Below, piece by piece: positions 10,366 through 21,854 of a DNA stretch of 64,000 nucleotides. Position numbers and translations under genes: made by a program. The stretch lies in NCBI GenBank assembly GCA_003508835.1, contig PUFA01000007.1, forward strand, positions 14,655,001-14,719,000. Direction: 5' to 3'. Under the pieces are notes generated by a model. That model searched no databases. It was not told the origin of the DNA and saw only the letters and a program-made list of their open reading frames with translations. Positions within the stretch are counted from its first letter, which is position 1. Each line of letters begins with the position of its first letter. This DNA is from Eonycteris spelaea. Taxonomy: Eukaryota; Chordata; Mammalia; Chiroptera; Pteropodidae.

Positions 10366-12055
10366 TTCCATTCCCCATGCGTCAACAGCCCCTCCACATA
10401 ACCAGCAACCTTTATAGCTACCAGCCTGAGCCTTTTCATCTTTGGAGAAACAGCAAATGTAGAAGAATCGGCTGAGCTCTCCAGGGTACTCTGTCTCTGA
10501 CAACTAGCAAAGCTTTTCTCCTTCCACCTACCAGCAAGGAGCCAGGCTCCTCCAGGCTTGGTTCCATCTGGCATCTTGCTTCCTGGTCTGATAAAAGAGG
10601 AAATAGCAGTGGAATGTTCCAGAGTGTGAAACCATTCAGATATGGTGGGGTTGGAGCAGGGCCTTCCACCATCTCAGCGGGGATGGGGGATGCTCAGGAA
10701 GGACATTTGTTGTCTCAAGTGTCTCAATAATGACATCCTCTTATTGTAACTGTCTTATTGGTAAGTGACAGAGGTGAGGCTCCTATTGTCCGTTGTTCAT
10801 TCGGCAACTGTCATTGAGTGTTAGACACTTGGGGTTCATCACTGATTAAGAGAGTGCCCTACATTCATTTTGTGGTTCTCTCCATATCTAAAGAATGGCA
10901 CCAGTTTAAAAGCTATGTGTAAATCTTGAGTCGGGAGGAAATCACTTTGATTATTTACCTGGAAGAACCCAGACCTGCCTTCTTATCACAGGCATAACCT
11001 TTCTGAGCAAAAGTCGTGAGGTAGACTCTGGACGAAAAAGGAGAAAAATGTCTCTGGTGTGCTATCATCCATTCTAGACGATCATACTCGGAGACATTTG
11101 GAAAAGACGAGTTGCCTCATGCTAATTTATGGTGTGTTTTCTATTAGAATTGCAAAACTCACACACAGTCAGAGGGTGTTAAAATATGGCTTCATATGAT
11201 ATTTAATATATGCTATATTTAAAACTGGTATATGAACTGAAATGTGAAGCAGAGACTAGAAGAAACTCTACTAATTTGCTGGATTCTGAACTAATCTTGG
11301 TTCTGCTATTGTCTTTTTTTGTTTGTTTCCATCATTGTTCCTTATCGTTTTTCATGAAGAACATTTCGAATCAGAACCATGCCTTGGATTTTCAAAATTA
11401 AGTCAGCCAGATTGAACCTGAAGCCTCTCCTCTCCCCAGCCGAGCTGGAACTGAACCATCGTTGCCCGAGTCCCTGACTCCCTGCTCTGTCTGACAGTGT
11501 GACAGGAGGGCTGACAGCCAGGGCTGCAGCAGCGTCTGTGGGGCCGAGGTTCCTGTGGGCCCTGCCAGTTCAGGGGCCGTGTCAGTATTAGAGGAAATGC
11601 CTTAGGGGAAACGGCGATTTCTCTCTGCTTGGTCGACCCTGCAGCTCTCAATCTGGTGGTAAACTTCAGATGATTCTGTAAGATGTTTATATCTTCTGCA
11701 AAAAGGTCTGGAAAATAGAACCAGGGTTCCGTGGAGATGGAAGTTATTAAAGGGGAAGGCAGTGTGGCCAGTGTCTAGGAGTGTTTGGAGCTAGAAGAGT
11801 ACCCTAGAGAGTAGTTATGGAGATGTTTAACCAGCGTTAAGAAATGTAGGGGGAGAAAGGGCTTTGGGAAATGTTGGTGAGCTTCAGAATGCTGGGGCAG
11901 AGGGTGGGGACATGATGGACGTTTACTGGGCAGGGTCGGGGAAATTTAATCCCCTTCGTCGTAGGGTACAGTCTCACAAAGCCAAGAATTGTGTCCCGCC
12001 CCACCCCTACCCCTGCAGAAACCCATAGCGCTCTGCTTGAGAAGCACGAGACCAA
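10366..12055. other. unassigned stretch
   Basis: No exon seen. Bases 10790-10870 look like a degraded L2 fragment (gttcattcggcaactgtc, cacttggggttcatc). The rest is unrecognised. Confidence 0.4.
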
Positions 12056-12059
12056 CTCT

Positions 12060-12205
12060 TTCTCTTCATAAAGAGAAAATGGAAATGGAGGCCCAGAGAA
12101 GTGATAGGATTTGTCCAAAGTCACACAGCTTAGAGATGGCAAGACTGAACAGGAACTAAACTGCTTAGACCCTAAAACTCAGGTCTTTTCCCATTATGCT
12201 CCTTG
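12060..12205 (-). repeat. MIR SINE fragment
   Basis: Antisense MIR core: gaaaatggaaatggaggccc, agagaagtgataggattt, then ccaaagtcacacagcttaga. Confidence 0.75.
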
Positions 12206-12479
12206 TTAAAGGGGGGAAAAAAACTTAGAATTACAGGGGGAAAACTGTGCACGCTACTGTGGACAGTATTGGCACTTTATACACTGTGGCATTTGAACAT
12301 ATAGATCTTCAAGCAACAGAAGCAAAAAATAAATAAATAAACAAACAAAGGGTATGTGTCTGGAAGACCCCACTTTCTGCCCATTGGAGGCTCTAAACTG
12401 AACTCCATATTCCATTTGAAAATCCCGAACACACCACCAGGAGGTGTTAGTCACCAGTACATCGGTGGGTTGGTTCATT

Positions 12480-13850
12480 TTTAAAAAACAGCTTTGTTAA
12501 GATATACCCCATCCACGTCACCCATTTAAGTGCATAATTCAGCGTTTTTTAGTTTATCCATAAAGTTGGACCCTTATCTGATTTCAGAACATTTGCATCT
12601 CTCCCAGAAGAAACCCTGTGCCCATGAGCAGTCATTCCCCACTAACCCCGTGCTCTCCTCCCTCCAGCCTGCCCTCTGTCACTATGGATGTGCGTGTTCC
12701 ACACATTTCATGTAAATAGAATCTTATACAATGTGCTTTTGTGTGACTGGCTTGTTTCACTATGTCGTAGCATGTATCAGTACTTCATTTCTTTTTATTG
12801 CCAAATAATATTCTATTGCATGGATAGATACCACATTTTATTTACCTCTGGACCCATTGATAGACATCTGGATCATTTTCACTTTTTGGCTATTGTAAAT
12901 AATGCTACTGTGGACACTTGTACCTAAGTTTGACATGGACCTATTTTTTCATTTCTTTGGGGTATATATACCTAGGAGTGGGAATGGCTGGGTCATGTGG
13001 TAACTCTGTGTTTACTTCTTTGATTAACTGCCAGAGAGTTTTCCAAAGTGGCTACCACATTGAGCAGGGTCTGATTGTTCCACATCCTCACCAACACTTT
13101 TCGTCTGTTATCTTTTTTTTTTTAATAGTCATCCTTGTGGTGTGAAATAGTACCAAATTGTGGTTTCAACTTGCACTTCCTTAATGACAAGATTTCATTT
13201 TTTTATAGCTGAGTATTATTTCATTGTATACATATATATACCACAGCTTTTTTATCCAATCATCTGTTGATGGGCATTTAGCACTTTCTTAATGACTAAT
13301 AATGTTGAGCATCTTTTAATTTGCTTACTGGCCATTTGCATATCTTTGAAGAAATATCTATTCAAATCCTTCACCTTTTAAAAAAAATTTGGGTTATTTA
13401 TCTTTTTATTGTTGAGCTCTAAGGATTTTTTTAAACATATTCTTAAAACAAGTCCTTTATCAATAAGTTGCAAATATTATCTCCCATTCTGTGAACTGTC
13501 TTTTCGCTTTCTTGATGGTGTCATATGCAACACAAAAGTTTTTAAAATTTTGATAAAGTCCAATTCATCCTTTTTTGTTGTTGTGTGCTTTTGGTATTGT
13601 ATCTAATCATTGCCTAAGAAAGGTGCCAAAGATTACTCCTATGTTTTTCCTAAGAGTTTTATAGTTTAGCTCTTATATCCAGATCTAGAATGCATTTTGA
13701 GTTCATTTTTATGGATGGCGTGAATTAGGAGTCCAGCCTCATTCTTTTACGTGTAGGCGTCCAGTTATCCCAACCCCTTTTGTTGAAAAGGCTGTTCTTT
13801 CCCCCACTGAATTGTCTGGGTGCCTTTGTCTCTTTGTTTTTAATAAATAC
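12480..13850 (-). mobile_element. L1 ORF2 3' portion and 3' UTR (old L1M type)
   Basis: On the minus strand this is the distal part of L1 ORF2 plus the 3' end. Landmarks on the plus strand: tttggctattgtaaataatg near 12883-12902, ggagtgggaatggctgggtc at 12976-12995, cacatcctcaccaacactt at 13080-13098, and the ttttgttgaaaaggctgttc block at 13779-13798. Many stops and indels remove any reading frame. A second copy of an internal L1 segment is embedded at 13189-13280. Confidence 0.9.
13189..13280 (-). mobile_element. 92-bp L1 segment nested in L1, between direct repeats
   Basis: This block (ctgagtattatttcattgta, then ccacagcttttttatccaa and catctgttgatgggca) belongs elsewhere in L1 than its surroundings. 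It is bordered by gcacttccttaatgac at 13173-13188 and gcactttcttaatgac at 13281-13296, one mismatch in 16. Confidence 0.7.
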
Positions 13851-13884
13851 CCTATCTAGATTCCTTCAGCTGTATTTCTAATCG

Positions 13885-13970
13885 AGAGAGAAGTTCACAC
13901 TCCTTGCCTTCTGGGGATTTATATTCCATTAGGAGGAGCTGAGAAAGGAGACAGAGCTGTGTGATGATAT
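13885..13970 (-). repeat. short L2-like fragment
   Basis: Bases read like antisense L2 (ttcacactccttgccttctg, gatttatattccattagg). Short and low confidence. Confidence 0.4.
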
Positions 13971-14129
13971 AGCAAACATTTTTTTTTAAGTGGTCAGGTT
14001 TCTCTTTAGATGATTTCATAATACCATATACCTCTCCTTCATAAATCCATGGCAATTTCTTTCAACAGAATAATAATATATTTGACTCCACAGTTAATGG
14101 TTGTAGCTGGAGTTACATTAGGTGGAAAC

Positions 14130-14350
14130 TGTCATTTGAGTATTTACTGCATGCACTTCTCTGAGCACTTTATACATATCATTCATAACTTGCTAGAACC
14201 CCATGAGGCAGTAATATTAACCCACATTTTATCAAGGAAGAAAATGAAGCCCAGAAAGGTTAGTTCATTTGCTCTGGGTCACTCAGCTAGTAGGTGATGG
14301 GGTGGGGTTTGAACCCAGCAACGCAGCACCCGACACCAGTCCACACTTTG
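14130..14350 (-). repeat. MIR SINE, near full length
   Basis: Plus-strand order is antisense MIR: gagtatttactgcatgca, gagcactttatacatatcat, aaccccatgaggcagtaata, gaagcccagaaaggtta, ctcagctagtaggtgatg, gtttgaacccagcaacg. Confidence 0.9.
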
Positions 14351-14379
14351 AACATTTCCACAGTGAAGCTAACTGCCTC

Positions 14380-14475
14380 TCTCATTCACTGTTCTATCTC
14401 AGTACCCAGCACATAGTCGGCAATCAAGAACCATTTGTTGAATACACAACTGGGTGAAATGAATAAATGACTGAA
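14380..14475 (+). repeat. L2 3' tail
   Basis: Ends in the L2 3' words: ctatctcagtacccagcaca, tagtcggcaatcaag, ccatttgttgaataca, then tgaatgaa-like tgaaatgaataaatga. Confidence 0.65.
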
Positions 14476-15190
14476 AGAGTAATCCAGACAGAACAGCAGT
14501 AGCCAAGGAAAGAGAATTGATTTATGGGGGAAAATTAGAGGAATGAAATCCATAGATAGAGTTTGTCTAAGTGAGAGTGATGACTGCAGCCAAAGGCACC
14601 CGAAGGGAGGGACTCTTTAACAGGGTAGTGAAGGGGAGGAGGAGGAGTGATGGGCGCCGGGGTACAGAGCCCAGGCTGGAATACAAATGAGACTCACAAA
14701 CTTACATTGTAGCCCGTAGAGCGATCTGTGTAAGGAAAGTAAGGAAATCCATCAAGTAAGTGTAGATGCCAAGAGCATCCACCCATTTAAAGGGCGAGCC
14801 TGTACTCTGTGGGGTACAGGGCAGGCCAGCGAGCGCTCACCTTGGGTCCAGCAGCACGTTGATGGCTCTGAGAGGATGGTGCGGCATGTGTATCAAATTA
14901 TGATTGTTCTGGCAAAATGTTGCTTGCTTATCATGGAGTCAGGAGAAGCAGTATCCCAGAAAAGAGGCATTTGCAGAAGTGTTCATGCAGGGAGAGCAGG
15001 GTGTTGTAAACGATGAAGGCTTGGTGGGCTATCTGAGGTGCCTGATGCTAGGAATTTTTAGCCCCTTGCTTCTCTCATCGTACATAAGCCAGAAGGTGGC
15101 CTCCAGCTTGGAGGGGTGAGGCTGTGCCGGTGTGAGGGCATGGGCAAAGCCAGGAGACTGTCTTGCTTACAAATGCAATTCCTACCACCT
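14476..15190. other. unassigned stretch
   Basis: No repeat or exon recognised. Confidence 0.4.
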
Positions 15191-15349
15191 GCAACAATCG
15201 CTCTTATTGGGTCCTCACTGTGTGCCAGGCACCAGTCCTTAGCATTTCTATACATACTGTAAACAGCTGTGAAGAAATTTCTCCTATTATTGTGATCCCT
15301 TTGTTACAAGGGGAGGAAAATGAGGTTAGGGAGATTGCATAGGTCATCA

Positions 15350-15905
15350 TGATGGCTTTTATGTGTCCCCTTGTCTGGGATAAGAGATGACCAAGGAGCT
15401 GGTAAGACATTTCTAGGTGTGTCTGGGAGGCTGTTTACAGAAGAGGTTACTGTGGTCAGTAGACGGATTGAAGCACATGGCCTTCTGCAATGTGGATGGG
15501 CCTCACCTAACCCACTGAGGACAAGAAGGTGGAGGAAGGGGTCAGGGTCACTCTCTCTACTTAGCTGGAAAACCCATCTTCTTCTGCCCTCAGACTCCAG
15601 GACATTGGTGCTCCTGGTCCTTGGGCCTTCGCACTGAGAGCCTTACACCGTTGGCTCCTCTGGTTCTCCGGCATTTGGGTTTGGACTGGAAAGAACTATA
15701 CCACCAGCTTCCCTGGGCCTCCAGCCTGCAGAGAGCAGATCATGGGACTACTCAGCCTCCATAATCACTTGAGCCAGTCCTTCATAGTAAATGCCCATCC
15801 GTCTGTCCATCCATCCGTCCGTCCGTCCATCCATCCATCCATCCATCCATCCATCCATCCATCCTCCTATTCATTCTGTTCCTCCGGAGAACTCTGACTG
15901 AGTCA
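15350..15905 (+). mobile_element. MLT2-type (ERVL) LTR inserted in MIR
   Basis: Starts tgatggcttttatgtgtc and ends gagaactctgactgagtca. Internal words cctcagactccagga, ttggactggaaagaactata, cctccataatcacttgagcc and the attctgttcctccggaga end are MLT2-like. The region between the tail and the terminal U5 is replaced by a (CATC/CGTC)n expansion. No internal retroviral sequence flanks it. Confidence 0.7.
15794..15864 (+). repeat. (CCAT/CCGT)n microsatellite
   Basis: About 17 tetranucleotide units, CCGT variants toward the left and pure CCAT to the right, inside the LTR described above. Confidence 0.95.
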
Positions 15906-16261
15906 TGTAGTAAATGGCAGAGCCGGAATTTGAACCCACACTCTTGTGACCTCAGAGGCAAAACTCTTAACGATTACATGCTAAAGACACAATCCCAGAT
16001 CCCTAGAAGCTTACAGTTTGGTTGGGGTGACCAAGTGAACAAACAGCAACAAGTAAGAGCTGTTGTGTGTAACTAGGAGAGTGAGGGAGGGGTCTAGATG
16101 AGCAGTTTGGAGACGCTGTCCAAGGTGGAGCCCAGGTCAAGGGAATGGAAGTTTGGTGTGGCCGAAAATGGGAAGAGCTCGCTCCATGCAAGAACTGATG
16201 AAGTAACCTCTCCAAGACCCAGTTTTCGCCTCTGAAAAACGCAGACCAGACCCATATCATT

Positions 16262-16480
16262 TATTGTGACTACCAAATGAGATAACATTGGCAAAGAACT
16301 TAGCGTAGGGCTTGGCACTTAGGAAGCACTCAGTAGATAGGAGCTGCTACTATTCATTGTTGCTGTGGTTATTGCTATCATTAATATTAAGCAGGCACTG
16401 TCTTAGGTGCTGGGTGACCAAGAGGATTAAGACCCAGCCCCAGCCCTTGAGGAGCTTAGAGTCCAGTGAAGGGGTAAACG
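16262..16480 (+). repeat. MIR 3' half, then L2-like fragment
   Basis: 16262-16375 shows sense MIR 3' words (aaatgagataacattggcaa, gcttggcacttaggaagca, ctcagtagataggagctgc). 16385-16480 reads as antisense L2 (gcaggcactgtcttaggtgc, cccttgaggagcttagag). The two are adjacent, and the second is minus strand. Confidence 0.6.
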
Positions 16481-17210
16481 TGAGAGCAGACCATTCACAC
16501 ATTGCTCGCTTATTTTTTCATACACCCCTCACTCCCTGATAGTATGTACTCAAACAGATATTGTCAAATGAGTAAACCAAACCACCAGTCAATATTTTTA
16601 ACTTAATGTGATACGTACAACACGAGAAGAGTAGCCAGCCTGTGGGTTGGTAAGGTCCAGCTGATCTCGGCCAGTCTTGGCTCCGTTCTGCAAGTCGGGT
16701 ACAGGTTTGTTCTACCTGTTTCTCTTTGTTCTGGGGAAGTGGGCTACCCAGGGCATGTTTTTCTCCTGGCAGTATCAGAAGTGCAGAAGCCCACACCCAT
16801 CTGCAGAGCGTATTATTTTAAGCCTGCCCATGGCACATGCTATGGTCCTGCTGTCCAGAGCAATTCACATGGCCAAGCCCAAGGTCAGCGGGGTGGGAAA
16901 TACACTCTGCCTCGAGTGAGAGTACATACAGGTCACATGGCCAAGGGCAGGGATGCAGGAAAGGTAAAGAGCTAGGAACAGCAACGTGTTCCCCGCTGAG
17001 TATGGAGGTGGAGTAGTGTCTGACCACAAATGACTGCCCTTGGCCTGGCAAATGCCCTGTTTTCCAGGAGACTCGCCCAGCTCTGGCGAAACCCCTCCCC
17101 ACCCCACCCCACCCTGGCTCTCTGCCACCCACCCAAACCCCTCAAGGCCGGCTGTGGTTCTAGAGCCGAACTCTGGCTCCAGCCAAGTGCTGCCTTTTGT
17201 TGAGTCTGCC
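16481..17210. other. unassigned stretch
   Basis: No exon. A C-rich (CCCCA)n-like run is at 17091-17113. Several 60-100 residue minus-strand open frames at 16818-17220 overlap in different frames, as expected by chance in this GC-rich interval. Confidence 0.4.
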
Positions 17211-17212
17211 TC

Positions 17213-17520
17213 TGACTCATTATTTACATAGACTGGAAAATAAGGCTTGACTCAGAATTACCGTAAGCCAGCGCGCATCCGAGGGAAGCCAGCAGCTGGA
17301 CCTTCACAGTGGGAAGCCGACTGCATAAAAGGGGGAGGGAGTAAAAAGACGCGCTGCAAATAAAATGTCAGGGATGCTTAATTATACAAAGGTTACGCGT
17401 CTGCCTGCATAATTGTCTAAAGTGGCTGATGGCAACAGCTGGCAGAGGAAGCCTGTCTTCGGTTCTCTTTATGTGTTTATCCGGTGCCTGTCACCGTAAC
17501 GGCTACAGGCAATATTGATC
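17213..17520. promoter_or_regulatory. candidate regulatory element, motif-rich non-repeat
   Basis: Repeat-free and dense in factor-like words: AP-1 TGACTCA at 17213-17219 and 17248-17254, a TATA-like gcataaaagg at about 17322-17331, gcaaataaaat near 17356, a homeodomain-like cttaattata near 17377, and an E-box CAGCTG at 17436-17441. Motifs are common by chance; regulatory function is inferred only. Confidence 0.35.
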
Positions 17521-17719
17521 ACAAGTGTATTTTGCCTCATTCCATCTTTTTCTGGGCTCTACGTGTATCACTACTTAGTCCCCCACTAAAATAGGAGACC
17601 TATTTAATGCACGGTGAAAACTGGAGTTTGGGGGAGGCAGAGTCTAACCAAATAACTACATTTCTATGTGAAATGGGTTTTGTTACGTGCGTTAAATAAA
17701 AATATTAGACACTAGCCTA

Positions 17720-17880
17720 GGTGTTTTTTCCACGGGTGTAAGTGACCCTTCTAATACAGGGACCGTATAAGGTAGGTATGATTGTGACCAGAGGGACTAA
17801 GTAACTTGGAAAAAGTCCCACAGCTTGCGGAACCTGAGACTCACTTAAACACCGTCCTCCTGCCTGGGCTCCGCAGGGTG
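17720..17880 (-). repeat. degraded MIR
   Basis: Antisense MIR skeleton: taaggtaggtatgattgtg, gggactaagtaacttgg, gtcccacagcttgcgg. Weak. Confidence 0.5.
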
Positions 17881-17884
17881 GTGG

Positions 17885-18310
17885 TCCAGGAGTTCTTTCA
17901 CGGCACTTGGAGTAAAATCCAAACTCTGTACCAAAGACTACACCGTCTTGTATGGTCCAGCTCTCCAAGGGCCTCCATGTCACCTCCTGCTGTTCTCCTT
18001 GTCCCACCGGCCCTGGCCACACTGGTCTCCTTCCCCGTTTTTAGGTATGCCACGCTCTTTCCTTTCTAAGGGCCCGTTGGGTGCTGTTACCTCTTCCTAA
18101 AACTTCACCCCTGCGAAGATCATCGCTTCCCTGGTCTCTCTAAGCAAGCTGCCCTCCCCTTGCTTAATCTTGATCCAGGGTCCTGTGTATTTCTTCCTGG
18201 GCGGTCTTTAGCTTTTTTATCAGTTATTGCAGGTCTCCCCTCTCGGCTTTACATTTCATGCAGGCAGGAGTCATATTGTTTATTCACCTCTGTGTGTCCA
18301 GACCCTGAAA
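17885..18310 (+). repeat. L2 LINE 3' region
   Basis: Sense L2 order: aaaatccaaactctgt, ctacaccgtcttgtatgg, gtcacctcctgctgttctcc, ccacactggtctcctt, ttcctttctaagggcc, ggcaggagtcatattgttta and gtgtgtccagaccc. Confidence 0.8.
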
Positions 18311-18324
18311 TACAGAGGCAGTGG

Positions 18325-18575
18325 GAGGCTTCAGACTGTGGGTTCTGGAAGCATCTGCCTGGGTTCAAATCCCAGCTCCGCCAGTTACTGTAGAGCTGGG
18401 ATCTTAGGCTGTTTCTTTCTGTCCTCTGTTGTTTCTCCATCTGTAAAATGGGCATAATGATAGGATTTTTTTTTAAATGTAGAGTGAATTAACTAATAAC
18501 ATCAAAATGCTTGATAGGGTGCCTGACACCCATTAAGCATGTAGTAAATGTTAACTGCTATTATTATTGTCATCA
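18325..18575 (+). repeat. MIR SINE, near full length
   Basis: Sense MIR: gggttctggaagcatctgcc, tgggttcaaatcccagctc, cgccagttactgtagagctg, ctccatctgtaaaatggg, gcctgacacccattaagc, gtagtaaatgtt. The ggttcaaatcc word is the ancestral B box, not a live tRNA gene. Confidence 0.9.
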
Positions 18576-18594
18576 TCATCATCATTATTATTAG
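18551..18594 (+). repeat. (ATT/ATC)n trinucleotide run
   Basis: tattattattg followed by repeated tcatcatca and ttattatta at the MIR 3' end, a usual place for such a tail. Confidence 0.8.
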
Positions 18595-20040
18595 CACATA
18601 TTAGGTCATCCATGTTTGCTGATAGATGAATGAATGAATTTCTCTTTGTAGAGGCAGAAACAGGCTCTCCCCAGTCCATCAGTCTCCTTGCACCCCTTGG
18701 CTCAGCGTAAGACACCCCGCTGAGAAGACTCAGCACAGCGATTGTGGGGTTACTCTTGTGTCTTGTGCCGCTCTCTGTGTGCAGCTGTCTAAATCCAGTC
18801 CTGCTGTTTTAAGTAAATAGATTTGGGAGACCCCTCCCTCCCTGCTTCGTGCAGAGTTCTGTAAATCCTTTTGGCAGAGTTGGGCAGGTGGTGGTGTTGG
18901 TGGAGAATGATGTTTTCCTGTTCATGCGGTGGATAAGATGATTCCACGTCAGGTAGAAGATATGAATGGCGGGCTCTGTGGTCCTGTTTCCGACTCTCCA
19001 GTGACCCCCCACGCCTTCCCAGTCCAGTCTGAAGGGTGATGCCATGCCACCGTCACCCGGGAAGGTAACTGCAAAAGCTATAGGATTGTACTGGGACCCA
19101 ACCAGGATGAAAGAAGGCCAGTTTGGAGCTGCTGTGGAACAGGTTAGACAGTACATGGTGACCACCGCGTGATGCCCCTCCTACCCCTGCACTTACAGTG
19201 CCTCTTTGGGAGGGTCTTGTCCTCTCATCTGTGCCTTCTGATCTCTCAGATTTGAGTAGTTTCCCAGCAGGAAGCGTAGCACTCTCCCGACACTCCATTC
19301 CTTTCTCCTCCCTCGTGTTGGCCTCTGTGCCTGCTCCTTCCACTCCCCTCCACTGGCTTCTCCGTGGCACACGTCACCCTTCGGTTCCTAGATGTGGGCC
19401 TGCTCTGGACATCCTTCACCACCTCCAGTCCTGTGCCCAGTTCCTAGACCAAGGATCACACCCGCCGAGAGCAAGGTTTCCTGTCTCCCGGCATAATCTC
19501 TCGTCCTACCCGAAATGCCCACTTCTCTTATTAAAGAGTTTATTATCGCAGAGACCCCTGCCAGCCTCATTTCAGCCACTTCCAGCTTTCAGAGAAGTGG
19601 GGGGAGCCTGGCCCTTGAAGTGGTCAGGAGCAGGAGACTGGTCCCCAGAAGACTGTTGGCCGTGGATTTGGGACAAATAGTCTGGTGCCCGGGCCATCAC
19701 AGGGGCTGTCAGCCTCCCTCGGGTTTTCCAGTGGAAGTGCATTAACATATCCGATACCAGGCGTGCTGGGTCAACCCAGGTGCCCTTTGGTTATAGTCTT
19801 CGGGAACTATGGCATCCCTGGTGTGATGTGGCATGTCTGTGACTTTAATATCCTTTTTAATTTCTGTTGGAAGGAAGAAAGAAAGGCAAGCTACAGGCGA
19901 CCTATGTTGTAAGACCAGTGGGTGTCTTGAATAGCTAAGTAATTTGAACATGTGTAGCCACCAGCGTGAAACCCACAGCCAAGCAAGTGGGTCCTGTGAG
20001 CTCAATTCTGTAAACAAAATTGTACAGGACTAGCCTGGAG
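18595..20040. other. unassigned stretch
   Basis: No exon. The longest plus-strand open frame, 160 residues at 19198-19680, is Ser/Pro/Leu-rich without a domain. Part of 19225-19500 may be degraded L2, unproven. Confidence 0.4.
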
Positions 20041-20044
20041 GAAA

Positions 20045-20190
20045 AGTCACGGAACGTGAGCAGTGGTCATCTCTGATGGTAGACCACTGGGGACTTTCGT
20101 GTCTAGTTTTAGGCATTTTCCATTTCTCTTTAACCTTGAGCACATTACTTTCATGTTTTGAAAGAAAAATACACACGTTAAAAAATAAAT
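20045..20190 (+). mobile_element. L1M 3' end
   Basis: Sense words of an old L1 3' UTR: gtgagcagtggtcatctctg, gactttcgtgtctag, cattttccatttctcttt, gagcacattactttcatg, ending in A-rich sequence. Confidence 0.7.
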
Positions 20191-20479
20191 AACATACTTC
20201 TGAACACTTGATCTTGTGTTCTTAACAGCAACAAGAAAGAACACTGGGAAAATGACCATTAGAAGTTAAATACACAGGTTTTAAAAGCTATATTTTAATT
20301 TTTATGCATATTAAGGAAACGTTAATATAATAAAACCGGGTTTGCAGTGGAGTTGGGGATTGGTTGAATGGGGGTTTGAAAGAGTATCGGTTATGAATAG
20401 TTTATCGTAAAGTTAGAATCAGAAAACAGGACTAGAGAGGAAGGAGTTTTACACGTAGATTTTTGAACTATAGTAGGTG

Positions 20480-20650
20480 CTGTTTAATCCTGGGCTGAAT
20501 CTCTCTCTGCCTCAGTTTTTTTCATCTATAAAATGGTGTAAAATAGTACCAGTCCGTAAGGTTATTCTCGGAAAGAAATGAATTAATGTCTGTGAAACTC
20601 TTAGAACAGGGCTGAACCATAGCCATTACTCAGTACGTGTTTGCTGCCGC
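20480..20650 (+). repeat. MIR SINE fragment
   Basis: Sense MIR 3' two-thirds: ctctgcctcagttttttt, catctataaaatggtg, aatgaattaatgtctg, ccattactcagtacgtg. Confidence 0.8.
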
Positions 20651-20749
20651 CGGGTTACTCTGGTGATAATTAGGCTTCTGACTAGTTGGCGCCTTCCTCT
20701 CAGGAGTAGCAACGGCAGTAAAGTCAAATAGTAAATTCGGGAACATGGA

Positions 20750-20975
20750 TAGAGTTCCGACCACGCGTGAGCCACACAGCTCAGTTTTTTTTATTTAGAT
20801 TACCGCATTTGCCCCTCATATCTAATTGGAGCCATTTGTGTTCTTACTGTCTTTCCCTTATAGATTAGGACGCAGAGGCTCAGAGAGGTTGAGTAGCTGT
20901 CCGCGATGGCACAGCTTGTAGAAATTTGACCCCGACTCCAAAAGTCTGCTCTGAATCACCGTTCCATGGTCTTGT
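20750..20975 (-). repeat. MIR SINE
   Basis: Antisense MIR: tagattaggacgcagaggct, cagagaggttgagtagctgt, ggcacagcttgtagaaattt. Confidence 0.75.
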
Positions 20976-21439
20976 CTTCTCTTCTGTGTTCTCCTGCAGC
21001 GCCTGAGATAGGCGGTTGCCATTGCTTTCCCTGGCATTCCTTCTGTGGGTCAGGGGTCCTCAAGTTGAGGTGTTTTAATGCCTGTCCAAAGGGATATGCT
21101 GGGAATTTCTCCAACTGTGTCCCCAAAGCAGAGACTTAGCCCCCTCCTGGTGGATATACATTGGGGGAGACAGGGACTACTCCACACCCACCGATCCGAG
21201 CATCAGATAGCAGGAGGGTCATACCTCAAATGCTATGTGTTGATGGCAAAAGATGTTCAGAAGTGTAAAGCAATTAAATGGCTTGGCAGTGAAACTCGGA
21301 ATGGGAACTGAAAGTTGATAGTTAATGTCCTGTTTGTTTGTAGTACGGCGTCTAGGCAAACACTTCAGCGGCATCTGTATCATACCCACCCCAGAGGGAC
21401 TGGGCCTGGTGAAAGGGGCCCCTCTGTCACGCAGGTCGG

Positions 21440-21710
21440 TCCATGTCACACATTTAGCAGTGGGTCACTCTGTCTAGCTCTGTGTTGGAGCTTCCACAAA
21501 AAATGACTCAACTGTCAAGTGTATGGCTCTCCCCTGAGGCCCTCAGATGGAGATACCGGAGAGCTCTAATGAAGGGCCACAGAAGCCCATGGGCCATGGA
21601 AATGGGACTTTATCCCAGAGCAGGGGAACCCCAAGGCAGAGAGACGATCAGATTTGCACTTAGAAAAGCCACTCTGATTGAGGGGTGGAGCAGTGATGAA
21701 GGCCATGCCC
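21440..21710 (-). repeat. probable L2 fragment
   Basis: Antisense L2-like words toward the right: gggactttatcccagagc, gagagacgatcagatttgca, gaaaagccactctgattg. Confidence 0.55.
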
Positions 21711-21854
21711 CCTGACCCGGATGCAGCCTGGATGACGCCCAGGGCTGTGGCAGGCAGGCACCCGTTTTGTCCTCTAACCCAGGGACACCCTGGAGCCCAG
21801 ACTGTGCCGTATCCAAGGTTCTTCTTTAGGTCCCTCCAGCCCCCCTGTCATTCT

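Larger units (their letters stand above)
15195..15985 (-). repeat. MIR SINE split by an MLT2-type LTR
   Basis: Left part 15195-15349 has antisense MIR words (cactgtgtgccaggcacca, ggaggaaaatgaggttag) and ends in aggtca. Right part 15906-15985 resumes with tagtaaatggcagagccgg and aatttgaacccacac. The join reproduces the continuous MIR core, so the intervening LTR is a later insertion. Confidence 0.8.

Noticed and set aside
12480..13850. Intact L1 ORF2 coding sequence
   Set aside because: Many stops and indels; only short frames remain.
18325..18575. tRNA gene suggested by the ggttcaaatcc B-box word (also at 27555)
   Set aside because: These are the ancestral tRNA-like heads of MIR elements; no cloverleaf is complete.
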